Shown one piece after another: positions 1-9,002 of a DNA stretch of 64,000 bases (positions are counted from its first letter, which is position 1; each line of letters starts with the position of its first letter). The DNA is from Clostridium sp. cel8 (lineage in GTDB: Bacteria; Bacillota; Clostridia; Clostridiales; Clostridiaceae), in assembly GCF_014050525.1 (NCBI RefSeq), contig NZ_JACGAG010000004.1:1-64000 (forward strand), given 5' to 3'. The position numbers and the translations under genes were made by a program. A model generated the notes under the pieces. That model ran no database searches. It had not been told where the DNA came from and saw nothing but the letters and a program-made list of their open reading frames with translations.

Positions 1-106
1 TATAAATTTTAGTGATAGAAAAAAATAGCCCTCATGGGGCTAGAAGAATGAAGGTCTTAGAGTTATGCTCAAGGCTAATATAATAGAAAAAGGGAGGGGA
101 ATAATT

Positions 107-784
107 ATGAGATTACTTTTAGTTGAAGATGAAGAAATGCTAGCGGATGCCTTGGCTTATATTTTAAAGAAAAATAATTACAATGTAGATGTTGCATATG
201 ATGGAATTAGTGGTCAGGAAATGGCAGAAACAAAAATATACGATGTTATAATATTGGATAGAATGCTTCCAGGAAAAGATGGATTAGATGTATTAAAGGA
301 AATAAGAAGAAATGGAATTAAAGTGCCAGTACTGTTACTTACAGCTATGGATTCTATTGAAAACAAAGTTGAAGGACTTGACAATGGGGCTGATGATTAT
401 TTAGTTAAGCCTTTTTCAAAAGATGAGTTACTTGCAAGAATAAGGGCACTTTGAAGAAGACATGTGGATTTTATTCAAGATAAAAATATTCAACTTTCTT
501 CTCTTATATTTGATCCATTGAGAGGAGAAATTGAATGTAATGGAAATAAGGTAAAACTTACGTCTAAGGAATCTCAGCTTTTAGAACTGCTAGTGAGAAA
601 TAAAAATCAAGTAATAACTAAAGAGCAGATTTTGGATAGAGTCTGGGGTATTGATTGTGACATAGAAATGAATAATAATATTGAAGTATATTTTTCATAT
701 CTCAGAAAAAAACTTAAATCTATAAAAAGTAACGTTACTATAGAAACAGTTAGAGGCGTAGGCTACTGTTTAAGAGAGGATTAA
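107..784 (+). pseudogene. OmpR/PhoB-family response regulator, interrupted by in-frame TGA
   Basis: This is a two-component response regulator split by one nonsense codon. From the ATG at 107 (ribosome site GGGAGGGG just upstream) the receiver domain reads MRLLLVEDEE, with the phospho-acceptor Asp in VIILDRMLPG and the conserved Lys in LVKPFSKDEL. At codon 116 (452-454) the frame meets TGA, then continues without a shift into a complete winged-helix Trans_reg_C domain ending in TVRGVGYCLRED at 784. Family members usually read RALLRR where this reads RAL-stop-RR, so one TTA-to-TGA change explains it. The joined frame would be 225 residues, the normal length. The downstream kinase is intact. 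A GTG at 464 could restart translation of the DNA-binding half, but no good ribosome site is seen there. Pseudogene, sequencing error or readthrough cannot be separated here. Confidence 0.85.
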
Positions 785-787
785 ATA

Positions 788-1999
788 ATGTTTCGTAAAT
801 TAAAAATACAACTTATATTGATTAATTTAATATTGACGGGGCTTGTACTTGTTACTATATTTTCCGGAATATATATTTTGATGGATAAAAGTTTTGATAA
901 TGCAGCTTATATGAGAATGTTTAATATAGGTGAAATTGGACGTATACCTCCTCAAGACCCACATCCAAATAGATTTGGTTCATCAGAAGATATTATAGTA
1001 AGGGTAGATAATAACGGAAAGATTAAAGATATATTTTCCAATTATAGTTTATCAACTGAAAACATTAATGAGATAGTAAAAGAAATATTTAACACTAAAG
1101 AAAATAAAGGTACTTTAACTTATGATGAATTTGTTTTGAGATATGTTAAGGTAGAAAAAAATTACGGATATGTTATAGTTTTTTCAGATAAATCATTTGA
1201 TAATGAAGTATTAAAGCGACTTATCATTATATCAATAATAGTTTGTACAGTAAGCCTCATATTTGTACTTATAATAAGTTTAATTCTTGCAAATATAGCA
1301 CTTAAACCTATAATTAATGCTTGGGAAAAGGAAAGAGCTTTTGTTGCAGATGCATCTCATGAATTGAGGACTCCACTTAGTGTAATTACTACAAATCTTG
1401 ATATAATTACAGATAGAGATAATGAGAATGAAACTATAAAAAGTCAAGCAAAATGGTTAAATAATATTAAGCTTGAAACAAAAATGATGACTAAACTTAT
1501 ACAGGATTTATTATTTCTTGCGAGAACTGATTCTGGAAAACAATCTATTGAATTTTTTGATTTTGATTTAAGTTCAGCGGTTTTAGAGGCAATAATTCCA
1601 TTTGAAGCTGTAGCTATTAAAAACAGAATAAATCTTACACATAAAATTGAGCCAAATATAAATTTTAATGGAGATAAGGGACGTATAAAACAACTTATAG
1701 CTATATTAGTAGATAATGCTATAAAACATACTAATGGAGATGGAAGTGTTAATGTAGATGTACATAGGAGTAGAAATAAAATTGAAATGATTGTATCTGA
1801 TACTGGAGAAGGTATACCTGAAGAACATATAAATAAAATTTTTGATAGATTTTATAAAGTGGATAAATCAAGATCTAAAAGAGATGGAAATTTTGGACTT
1901 GGATTGGCTATTGCAAAAAGTATTGTTAAAGAACACAAGGGAAATATAAGTGTTTCAAGTGTAGTTGGAAAAGGTACTACATTTAAAATTGTAGTTTAA
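788..1999 (+). CDS. Two-component sensor histidine kinase
   Basis: This membrane sensor kinase is the partner of the interrupted regulator 3 bases upstream, and a GAGAGGA ribosome site lies in the regulator's last codons. It has an N-terminal membrane helix (about residues 8-31), an extracytoplasmic sensor of about 110 residues and a second helix (about 143-172). A HisKA domain follows with the phosphorylatable His in SHELRTPLS (about 190), then a HATPase domain with N box DNAIKHT (about 308), G1 box DTGEGIP and G2 box GLGLAIA. At 403 residues it is a normal length and looks intact. The sensed signal is unknown. It would phosphorylate the receiver Asp of the neighbour, but the DNA-binding half of that protein is cut off by the TGA. 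Confidence 0.9.
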   Translation: MFRKLKIQLILINLILTGLVLVTIFSGIYILMDKSFDNAAYMRMFNIGEIGRIPPQDPHPNRFGSSEDIIVRVDNNGKIKDIFSNYSLSTENINEIVKEIFNTKENKGTLTYDEFVLRYVKVEKNYGYVIVFSDKSFDNEVLKRLIIISIIVCTVSLIFVLIISLILANIALKPIINAWEKERAFVADASHELRTPLSVITTNLDIITDRDNENETIKSQAKWLNNIKLETKMMTKLIQDLLFLARTDSGKQSIEFFDFDLSSAVLEAIIPFEAVAIKNRINLTHKIEPNINFNGDKGRIKQLIAILVDNAIKHTNGDGSVNVDVHRSRNKIEMIVSDTGEGIPEEHINKIFDRFYKVDKSRSKRDGNFGLGLAIAKSIVKEHKGNISVSSVVGKGTTFKIVV

Positions 2000-2012
2000 G
2001 TGGCAAAATTTT

Positions 2013-2062
2013 AAAGACTGCAGAGTATTAACTTTATAGTTAATATTTTATAGTCTTTTTTA
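2013..2062 (+). terminator. Intrinsic terminator after the two-component operon
   Basis: AAAGACT pairs with AGTCTTT. A second pairing, TATTAACT with AGTTAATA, sits inside the loop, and a T-rich tail follows. It separates the kinase from the LevR-type gene. Confidence 0.75.
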
Positions 2063-2078
2063 TTTATGGAAATTAGTT

Positions 2079-5000
2079 TTGCTGAAAAAGGTATATAAAT
2101 ATTATATTTTGAATAAATATAGGGAAAAATACTACAAAATGAAATATAATAATAGTATTCCACAAATTCTGCCACTGCTTGGAATGAATATTGCAGTAAT
2201 AAAACCGGGGGTGTTTATTTTGTATAACAATAATAAACAAGATATATTTTCAATAATAGAAAGTGAAGATAAGAAAAATCCACTTACAGATCAAAAAATT
2301 GCAGATATTTTAAATACAACAAGGGAAAAAGTAACTGAAGAAAGGCTTTTAAACAATATACCTGACTCAAGAGAAAGAAGAAAACAGGTTATATTAGAAG
2401 ACATAAGAGAGATATTGAAGCATGATATTAATATATCTGATAGAAAGCTCACAAGTTGTTTGAAAGAAATGGGATATATTATATCAAGATTTACAGTAGC
2501 ACAACTTAAAGATGAAATAAAAAGAACTATGAATTTTAATAATAAAGGGGATGAAAATGTAGATAAAATAGTTGAAAATCCTAAAAATACAGATTTTAGT
2601 ATTCAAAATTCTTATTTATTTAATGAATTAATAGGATGGGATGGAAGCTTAAAGCTTCAAATAAATCAAGCTAAGGCTGCTATACTATATCCACCACATG
2701 GTCTTCATACACTTTTAGTTGGACCATCTGGAGTTGGTAAAAGCTACATGGCAGAAGCTATGTATAATTTTGCAGTAGAATCAGGAACTTTTTCAAAAGA
2801 TGCACCATTTATAATATTCAACTGTGCAGATTATGCAGATAATCCACAGCTTCTTTTGTCTCAGCTATTTGGTCATGTAAAAGGTGCATTTACAGGAGCG
2901 GATAGTAGTAAAGAAGGCTTAGTAGAAAAGGCAAACAATGGAATATTATTTTTAGATGAAGTTCACAGACTTCCAAATGAAGGACAGGAAATACTGTTTA
3001 GTCTTTTAGATAAAGGTAGTTATAGAAGGCTTGGGGAAACTGAAAATTTAAGAAGAGCTAAAGTTATGATTATTGCAGCTACTACAGAAAATCCAGAATC
3101 GTCTCTTCTTATAACATTTAGAAGAAGAATTCCAATGTTTATAGAAATGCCTTCCATCGAGGAAAGACCTATAATGGAAAGATACTACATAATAAAAGAG
3201 TTTTTTTTGAAGGAAATGCATAGACTTCAAAAAAAGATAGTTGTTGAAGCAGATGCAATAAAGGCGCTTATGTTTTATGATTGTCCAGGGAATATAGGTC
3301 AGATAAGAAGTGATATACAGGTTGCTTGTGCAAGAGGATTTCTAAACTGTATGGCAAATAAGAAAAGAGAAGTTTTAATAACAATTTCTGATATGCCCAA
3401 CTATGTTAAAGACGGAATTCTAAAAGTTGATAAGAGAGGACCCGAAATAAATAGTATATTGAATAAAAATCTTATAATAAATGAAGATAAAACATCTAAT
3501 TTGGATATAAGAAATGATAGATATGTAATGACTGAAAACATATACCAATTTATTGAAAATAGATACAGAGAACTTGAAAATAAGGAATTTTCAAGAGATG
3601 AAATAGATAATATAGTAGGCAATGAGCTTGAAGATGAACTTAAAAATTTTGCAAAGAATATAAATCAGAATACAATTATATCAAAAGAAGAACTAAGAGA
3701 AATTGTAGGAACACAGATAATGAAAACAACTGAAGAGGCTATTTCTGTTGCAAAGTCTGAAAAACTTCATATAAAGAATAATTTGTACTATTCTCTTGCA
3801 ATACATTTAAGTTCTACATATGAGAGGATTATGAATAAAAAGGTTATAAAAAATCCTCACTTAGAAAATATAATAAAAAACAATCCAAAAGAATTTAGTA
3901 TAGCAAAGAAAATGTCCTATGTGATTAATAAAAGACTCAATATAGATATACCAGAAGATGAGGTTGCATTTATTGCAATGTATCTTAAAACGTTTTCGAG
4001 TGAAGAAATTTTAGATGAAGGAAAAGTTGGAGTTATTGTAATTACTCATGGACATGTTGCTTGTGGTATGGTGGAAGTTGCAAATAAGCTTCTTGGTGTA
4101 AATCATGCCATTGGAATAGAGATGTCACTAAATGAAAGCCCTAAAACTGTACTTGATAAATCAATAGAGTTAGTTAAGAAAATAGATGAAGGCAGAGGTT
4201 GTCTTATATTAGTTGATATGGGTTCTCTTGTAACTTTTGGAGAAATAATAACAGAGAAAACTGGAATTCAGACAAGAGTTGTTGGAAGAGTAGATACAGT
4301 TATGGTTTTAGAAGCCTTAAGAAGGGCTATTATTTTAAATAATAATTTGGATGATGTAGCAAATAATTTAGATGAAGATAGAAAGTATGTAGCAAAAGTT
4401 AATGGAGTGTCAAATAGAAAAAAATTGTCTAAAGCAATAGTTACAATGTGTATTACAGGTCAGGGTACTGCACTTAAAATAAAAACTTATATAGAGGAGT
4501 TGCTTTCTGAATATAAACACAATATTAGTATAATTCCTATAGGATACATCGAAAATGACAATGTTGAAAATCAATTAAAGGATATATCTAATAATTATGA
4601 AATTATTGCATTAATAGGAACAGTAAATCCTAATATAGAAAATCTTCAGTTTATATCTGTTGAAGAAGTTCTAAATAAGGAAGGACTTATAAAAATAAAA
4701 AAGCTCATAGAACAAAATGAGGCTGTATATAGTCCTATAAGAGAAATATTGGATGAAAAGTTGATATTGATGAACTTTAAAGGAAGTTTGAAAAATCAAG
4801 TTATAGATTCATTGGCAAGTTTGTTAAGGAAAAATGGATATGTAAGTGAAGGATTCCTTTTAAGTGTTTATAAGAGAGAAGTATTTGGAGGAACGCTTTT
4901 AAATCAAAATATAGCTATACCACATGGAGATTCAATTTATACCACTAAACCTGCCATTGCTATTTGCATTCCGGAAAAACCAATAGAATGGGAAGGTGGA

Positions 5001-5159
5001 AATAAAGCAGAAATAATATTTATGATGGCATTAAATGAAGATTCTAAGAGATATATAGATGAATTCTACAGAATAACGAGAGATAGTCAGGTTATAAAAA
5101 AAATAAAATATTCAAATACTAGTGGAGAAATAATAGATTTATTGAGTTTAGTTAAATAA
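2079..5159 (+). CDS. LevR-type sigma-54-dependent PTS-regulated transcriptional activator
   Basis: This is an enhancer-binding protein that drives sigma-54 RNA polymerase and is controlled by PTS phosphorylation. From the N-terminus it has a DNA-binding region (about 60-165) resembling the C-terminal part of RpoN, then an AAA+ domain with Walker A GPSGVGKS (about 214), the sigma-54 contact loop GAFTGA (about 269) and Walker B ILFLDEVHR. A PRD domain follows (about 555-640), then an EIIA-Man-like domain with THGH (about 655), an EIIB-like domain (about 785-840) and a C-terminal EIIA-Ntr/Fru-like domain with IPHGD (about 948). The 1026-residue start is a TTG with a weak ribosome site; ATG at 2139 or 2184 is possible. 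It sits immediately upstream of a -24/-12 promoter and a PTS operon, so it very likely activates that operon when substrate is transported. No clear second PRD is visible. Confidence 0.88.
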   Translation: MLKKVYKYYILNKYREKYYKMKYNNSIPQILPLLGMNIAVIKPGVFILYNNNKQDIFSIIESEDKKNPLTDQKIADILNTTREKVTEERLLNNIPDSRERRKQVILEDIREILKHDINISDRKLTSCLKEMGYIISRFTVAQLKDEIKRTMNFNNKGDENVDKIVENPKNTDFSIQNSYLFNELIGWDGSLKLQINQAKAAILYPPHGLHTLLVGPSGVGKSYMAEAMYNFAVESGTFSKDAPFIIFNCADYADNPQLLLSQLFGHVKGAFTGADSSKEGLVEKANNGILFLDEVHRLPNEGQEILFSLLDKGSYRRLGETENLRRAKVMIIAATTENPESSLLITFRRRIPMFIEMPSIEERPIMERYYIIKEFFLKEMHRLQKKIVVEADAIKALMFYDCPGNIGQIRSDIQVACARGFLNCMANKKREVLITISDMPNYVKDGILKVDKRGPEINSILNKNLIINEDKTSNLDIRNDRYVMTENIYQFIENRYRELENKEFSRDEIDNIVGNELEDELKNFAKNINQNTIISKEELREIVGTQIMKTTEEAISVAKSEKLHIKNNLYYSLAIHLSSTYERIMNKKVIKNPHLENIIKNNPKEFSIAKKMSYVINKRLNIDIPEDEVAFIAMYLKTFSSEEILDEGKVGVIVITHGHVACGMVEVANKLLGVNHAIGIEMSLNESPKTVLDKSIELVKKIDEGRGCLILVDMGSLVTFGEIITEKTGIQTRVVGRVDTVMVLEALRRAIILNNNLDDVANNLDEDRKYVAKVNGVSNRKKLSKAIVTMCITGQGTALKIKTYIEELLSEYKHNISIIPIGYIENDNVENQLKDISNNYEIIALIGTVNPNIENLQFISVEEVLNKEGLIKIKKLIEQNEAVYSPIREILDEKLILMNFKGSLKNQVIDSLASLLRKNGYVSEGFLLSVYKREVFGGTLLNQNIAIPHGDSIYTTKPAIAICIPEKPIEWEGGNKAEIIFMMALNEDSKRYIDEFYRITRDSQVIKKIKYSNTSGEIIDLLSLVK

Positions 5160-5191
5160 AAGTTTCTCTTAAATACATTATAAACATACTT

Positions 5192-5207
5192 TTGGCATGG
5201 CATTTGC
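5192..5207 (+). promoter_or_regulatory. Sigma-54 (-24/-12) promoter of the sugar-acid PTS operon
   Basis: TTGGCATGGCATTTGC fits the RpoN consensus TGGCAC-N5-TTGC, with exactly ten bases between the invariant GG and GC. Transcription would start near 5219, followed by a GCGAGGTG ribosome site and the GTG start at 5239. The gene immediately upstream encodes a GAFTGA activator. Confidence 0.88.
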
Positions 5208-5238
5208 TTTATATTTTTATGAAAGCGAGGTGTTAATT

Positions 5239-5868
5239 GTGTCTGATTTAAATGCAGTTTCAAAAGCTACTATAATACTTAGGGGATTTGATTATAATCA
5301 AATAAGAAATGTCCTTAGTATATTAAGTGAAAGTAGAATAAATTCTGTTGAAATATCTTTAACAGACAAAGAAAGTAAAAAGAATATAGAATTAGCTGTA
5401 AAAGAATTTGGTGATAAGGTATCTTTAGGTGCTGGTACTGTTTTAAATAAGGAAGATCTAATAGATGTTATAAATTTAGGAGTTAAATTTGTATTGTCAC
5501 CTATAATGTTTACTGAAGATATGTTTGATATATGTGCTAAAAACAATATCGTAAGCGTACCAGGAGCATTTACTCCTACGGAAGCGTATGAATGTTTTAA
5601 AAGTGGAGCTGATATAGTTAAGATATTTCCAGCGGCAGTTGTGTCACCTAGATTTTTTAAAGATATAAAGGCTCCAATACCAGATTTTAAACTTATGGCA
5701 GTTGGTGGAGTGAATATTCAAAATTCACAGAAATTTTTGGAATTAGGAGCAGATTATCTTGGAATAGGATCTGGAATGTTCGACAAAAAAGATATTGTTG
5801 AAGGAAATTATGAAGGACTAAAAAATAGAATAGCTATGCTTGAACATGAAATTTATAGGTGCAAATAA
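5239..5868 (+). CDS. dgoA: KDPG/KDPGal-family aldolase (2-dehydro-3-deoxy-6-phosphogalactonate aldolase likely)
   Basis: This is a class I aldolase of the Eda/DgoA family that splits a 2-keto-3-deoxy-6-phospho sugar acid into pyruvate and glyceraldehyde 3-phosphate. Family marks are the ILRG opening, the catalytic Glu in VEISL, GAGTVLN, PGAFTPTEA, the Schiff-base Lys in VKIFPA (about residue 128) and MAVGGVN near the phosphate site. The GTG at 5239 is chosen because it follows a GCGAGGTG ribosome site. The upstream in-frame ATG at 5197 lies inside the -24/-12 promoter and would not be transcribed. At 209 residues it matches the family. It is the first gene of the operon, with a galactonate-dehydratase homologue at the far end, so the phosphogalactonate-type substrate is favoured over KDPG by inference. 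Confidence 0.82.
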   Translation: MSDLNAVSKATIILRGFDYNQIRNVLSILSESRINSVEISLTDKESKKNIELAVKEFGDKVSLGAGTVLNKEDLIDVINLGVKFVLSPIMFTEDMFDICAKNNIVSVPGAFTPTEAYECFKSGADIVKIFPAAVVSPRFFKDIKAPIPDFKLMAVGGVNIQNSQKFLELGADYLGIGSGMFDKKDIVEGNYEGLKNRIAMLEHEIYRCK

Positions 5869-5886
5869 GGAGGGACAAAGTAGAGT

Positions 5887-6342
5887 ATGAACTTAATAGA
5901 TCTTATAAAAGAAGATTTAATATTTGTTGATTTAAAAGTAAAAGATAAGTTTGATTTAATAAAAATATTATATGAAAAATTATATCAGAAAGGATATGTG
6001 AAAGAATCCTACTTAAAAGGGGTAACTGATAGAGAAAAGGTGTATCCTACAGGAATAAATTTGGAAACTAGCTATAGTGTTGCAATACCACATACAGAGG
6101 CAGAATATGTTTTAAAGCCTGCAATATGTATTGCAATTTTAAAAGAACCTATAAAATTTAAACGTATGGACAGTCCAGAAGAGGATATAGATGTTAATGC
6201 AGTATTTATGATAGCCTTAAACGATAAAGAAAAACAGGCAATTGTTTTAGAAAAATTAATAGAAGCGTTTACTAATAAGGATCTTATGGAAAAATTATTA
6301 AAAGAAAAAGATAAATCTAATATAGTAAATTTATTTAAATAA
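5887..6342 (+). CDS. PTS galactitol/fructose-family EIIA component
   Basis: This cytoplasmic phosphocarrier takes phosphate from HPr onto a histidine and passes it to the EIIB encoded next. The active-site His is in VAIPHTE (H69), the standard signature of the fructose/mannitol/galactitol EIIA fold. Its 151 residues match GatA. A GGAGGGA ribosome site precedes the ATG by about 12 bases. It lies 18 bases after the aldolase and 13 before EIIB, so the three PTS parts are made as separate chains, as in Gat systems. The C-terminal EIIA-like domain of the LevR-type activator carries the similar IPHGD motif, so the two may be related by duplication (inference). Confidence 0.87.
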   Translation: MNLIDLIKEDLIFVDLKVKDKFDLIKILYEKLYQKGYVKESYLKGVTDREKVYPTGINLETSYSVAIPHTEAEYVLKPAICIAILKEPIKFKRMDSPEEDIDVNAVFMIALNDKEKQAIVLEKLIEAFTNKDLMEKLLKEKDKSNIVNLFK

Positions 6343-6355
6343 GGAGGATTTTATT

Positions 6356-6646
6356 ATGAAAAAAGTATTGGTTTGTTGTGGTTCTTCAATGATTACAAGT
6401 TCAATAGCAATTAATAAGTTAAAGGAGATATTTGAAAAAGAGGGTATTGATGTTAAATTTGGTCAATGCAAATTTGCAGAAGTTCCATCTGAAGTAAAAA
6501 GCTTTCAACCGGATGTAGTAGTTCCAACTGGTCCATTAGATGATAAGGATGCAGGTGGAGTTCCAGTAGTAAGGGGAACATGCTTCATAACTGGAGTAGG
6601 GGTAGATAAAGTTGTAGATGAAATACTAGATATTTTAAAAAAATAA
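6356..6646 (+). CDS. PTS galactitol-family EIIB component
   Basis: This small cytoplasmic phosphotransferase is phosphorylated on a cysteine by EIIA and hands phosphate to the sugar during uptake through EIIC. It opens MKKVLVCCGSSMITSS, the P-loop-like phospho-cysteine signature of GatB/SgaB-type EIIB, with the acceptor probably C8. At 96 residues it is the usual size. A strong AAGGAGG ribosome site lies just upstream. It is flanked by the EIIA gene (13 bases) and the EIIC gene (89 bases, containing a hairpin). Confidence 0.87.
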   Translation: MKKVLVCCGSSMITSSIAINKLKEIFEKEGIDVKFGQCKFAEVPSEVKSFQPDVVVPTGPLDDKDAGGVPVVRGTCFITGVGVDKVVDEILDILKK

Positions 6647-6670
6647 TATGAAGATTATTTATCTGTTTAG

Positions 6671-6714
6671 GCATATTAAGCATTAGCCGTGTTTAAAGGG
6701 AGATGCTTAATGTG
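6671..6714 (+). promoter_or_regulatory. Intercistronic mRNA hairpin between EIIB and EIIC genes
   Basis: GCATATTAAGCAT pairs with ATGCTTAATGTGC in an imperfect 13-base stem. No T run follows, so it is not an obvious terminator. It could mark an RNA processing or stability site that sets EIIC levels apart from EIIA and EIIB. Confidence 0.45.
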
Positions 6715-6735
6715 CAATATTAAAGGAGGATTAAT

Positions 6736-7998
6736 ATGAAAGGTATTCTTGATGTTTTAAATTATATTGCCGCTTTAGGACCAATGGTAATGATGCCAAT
6801 TATAATTTTGATAATAGGAATTATAGCAAGATTAAAACGTGGTACATTGATAAAATCAGCTCTTTTAGTTGGTATTGGATTTGCAGGAGTAAATATTACA
6901 GTAAATTTTTTCATAGAAAGTGTAGGACCTGCAATACAAACTATGGTTAAATTGTGGAATTTAAAAACGGACATTATGGATGTTGCTTGGCCAGCTAGAG
7001 CAGCGGCTACTTGGGCATTTCCACTTGCAGCAGTTGTTGTTATTGTAGTATTGGCATTAAATGTTCTTATGCTTATTTTAAAGTGGACTAAGTGTGTTAT
7101 GGTTGATTTCTGGAGTTATAATCATTTTATATTTACAGCAGCACTCATATGGTATACAACTAGAAGTGCACTTCTTGCAATTATAGGAGCTTTAATTACA
7201 GCCGCAATATCATTCTGGTTAGCTGATTGGACGGCACCTTTAGCTGAAAAATATTTTGGACTTCCAGGAGTATCATTTCCAACATCAAACTCTGTTAACT
7301 GGGCGCCAATAGCTTGGTTTATGGATAAAGTATACGATAGAATTCCAGGATTTAGAAATATAAAAGCAGACCCTAAAAATATACAAAAGAGGTTTGGAAT
7401 TCTTGGAGAACCAATGTCAATGGGATTTATATTTGGGGTACTAATAGGATTATTGGGAAAACAAGATTTAAAACAAGTACTTACTGTAGGTATGAGTACT
7501 TCAGCAGCAATGGTTTTGATACCTAAAATGATGCAAGTTCTAATGGATGGATTAATTCCTTTTGCAGATGCAATGAAAGATATGCTGAATAAAAAGTTCT
7601 CAGGTTCAGATTTTACTATAGGTATAGATGCCGCACTTACAGTTGCAAATCCAGCAGCTATTACAGTAGGAATTCTTATGGTTCCAACTACTCTTGTATT
7701 AGCAGCAATATTACCTGGAAACAGATTATTGCCATTACCTGATATATCATATCAAGCTATGTGGCTTGCTGCTTGGCCAGTTGCATTTTCAAAGGGAAAT
7801 ATAGTTAGAGGATATATAACTACGGTTATAATAACATCAATAGTTTTATTAACTGCAACAGGTATGGCAGAAGTTCACACTCAACTAGCTATAGCTGGAG
7901 GATTTAAGATCCCAGATGGAATGAGTCTGATTTCCACAGAAGACGCAGGTACTCATCTTCTTAGTTGGATAATATGGAAAATAGCTTCATTATTTTAA
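6736..7998 (+). CDS. PTS galactitol-family EIIC permease
   Basis: This is the integral membrane sugar channel of the PTS. The 420-residue protein is built of hydrophobic helices: an N-terminal helix (about 10-30), helices near 95-120 and 130-165, a long amphipathic middle and hydrophobic segments to the C-terminus. It has the overall layout of GatC/SgcC permeases. A GGAGG ribosome site precedes the ATG. It transports and, with EIIB, phosphorylates its substrate. From its neighbours the substrate is more likely a hexonate or its lactone than galactitol, because no polyol dehydrogenase is present. That assignment is inference. Confidence 0.85.
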   Translation: MKGILDVLNYIAALGPMVMMPIIILIIGIIARLKRGTLIKSALLVGIGFAGVNITVNFFIESVGPAIQTMVKLWNLKTDIMDVAWPARAAATWAFPLAAVVVIVVLALNVLMLILKWTKCVMVDFWSYNHFIFTAALIWYTTRSALLAIIGALITAAISFWLADWTAPLAEKYFGLPGVSFPTSNSVNWAPIAWFMDKVYDRIPGFRNIKADPKNIQKRFGILGEPMSMGFIFGVLIGLLGKQDLKQVLTVGMSTSAAMVLIPKMMQVLMDGLIPFADAMKDMLNKKFSGSDFTIGIDAALTVANPAAITVGILMVPTTLVLAAILPGNRLLPLPDISYQAMWLAAWPVAFSKGNIVRGYITTVIITSIVLLTATGMAEVHTQLAIAGGFKIPDGMSLISTEDAGTHLLSWIIWKIASLF

Positions 7999-8032
7999 TG
8001 ATTTATATTATTTAGAATAGAGATGATTGTTT

Positions 8033-8965
8033 ATGAAAGATATTACTTATGCTATAACGGTTCTTGGAAAAGTAGATACTGAAAATTTAGGTGTAACTTA
8101 TAGTCATGAACATTTAATTGTAAAGCCAAATAGTGATGATCCTAAATATTATGATTATACTTTAGATGATATAAATAAGTCCATTGAAGAAACATTTTCT
8201 TTTAAAAGATCTGGTGGAAAAACCGTAGTTGAAATGACTCCAATTAATTATGGAAGGGATCCAAATGCTTATAAAAAGATATCTGAAATTACTGGAGTAA
8301 ACATAATATGCTGTACTGGGTTTCACAAAACAGAGTTTTTACCTGATTTTGTTTATAATTCTAAAGACGAAGATATATTTAATTTGCTTATGAAAGAAAT
8401 AAATGAAGGTATAGAAGATACTGGCATAAGACCTGGAGTATTAAAAATAGGAACTAGCTTTAATACAATAAACGATATTGAAAAAAAACTTATAGGTATT
8501 GTAGCAAAAGCTCATAGCTGTACAGGTCTGCCTGTAAGTACTCATTGTGATAAAGGTACTATGGGAGTAGAGCAAGCTCAGCTTTTAATAAAAAATGGTG
8601 TAAATCCAGAAAGAATTGTACTTGGGCATGTAGATATACCTAAAGATATAGATTATGTGAAGAAATTATGCAGTATGGGTGTAAATGTACAGATAGACCA
8701 TGTTGGGAGAGAACTTGACAGTAAAGATAGTTTTAGAATTAATATGATAAATGATTTAGTTGCAGATGGATATGTAAAACAGATATTTATTTCTGGAGAT
8801 ATGGGAAAAAAGGATTATTTCAAATCTTATGGCGGAAAGCCTGGTTTAGAGTATATTGCAGATGAGTTAAAATACAATTTAGTTGAGAAAATAGGCATAA
8901 AAAACTTTAACCAAATAATGATTGATAATCCTAAAAGATTCTTTAAAATTCAGAAAAATAAGTGA
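8033..8965 (+). CDS. Phosphotriesterase-family metallohydrolase, putative sugar-lactone-phosphate lactonase
   Basis: This is an amidohydrolase-superfamily enzyme of the PTE/PHP branch. The binuclear metal site is visible: SHEHL (H25, H27), a probable carboxylated Lys in GVLKIGTS, His in STHCDKG, His in VLGHVDI and the final Asp in FISGDMG. The ATG at 8033 is preferred over a TTG at 8027 that sits on the ribosome site. Relatives beside PTS genes hydrolyse phosphorylated sugar lactones, which would fit here: PTS uptake of a lactone gives lactone-phosphate, which this enzyme opens for the dehydratase. It lies between EIIC (34 bases) and dgoD (37 bases). True phosphotriesterase activity is unlikely; the lactone substrate is inferred. 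Confidence 0.75.
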   Translation: MKDITYAITVLGKVDTENLGVTYSHEHLIVKPNSDDPKYYDYTLDDINKSIEETFSFKRSGGKTVVEMTPINYGRDPNAYKKISEITGVNIICCTGFHKTEFLPDFVYNSKDEDIFNLLMKEINEGIEDTGIRPGVLKIGTSFNTINDIEKKLIGIVAKAHSCTGLPVSTHCDKGTMGVEQAQLLIKNGVNPERIVLGHVDIPKDIDYVKKLCSMGVNVQIDHVGRELDSKDSFRINMINDLVADGYVKQIFISGDMGKKDYFKSYGGKPGLEYIADELKYNLVEKIGIKNFNQIMIDNPKRFFKIQKNK

Positions 8966-9002
8966 AATAAGAGATAGTAGTATTGAAAGGAGAAAATATT
9001 GC

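Noticed and set aside
1-106. Gene end or feature at the left edge
   Set aside because: No coding pattern is recognised in these bases beyond the leader of the response regulator; a short inverted repeat AGCCCTCATGGGGCT is too small to call.
452-454. TGA in the response regulator as a selenocysteine codon
   Set aside because: No selenocysteine insertion stem-loop is evident after it, and Leu, not Cys, is expected at this position in the family.
5197-5238. Upstream ATG start for the aldolase
   Set aside because: It lies inside the -24/-12 promoter, before the expected transcript start, and has no ribosome site.
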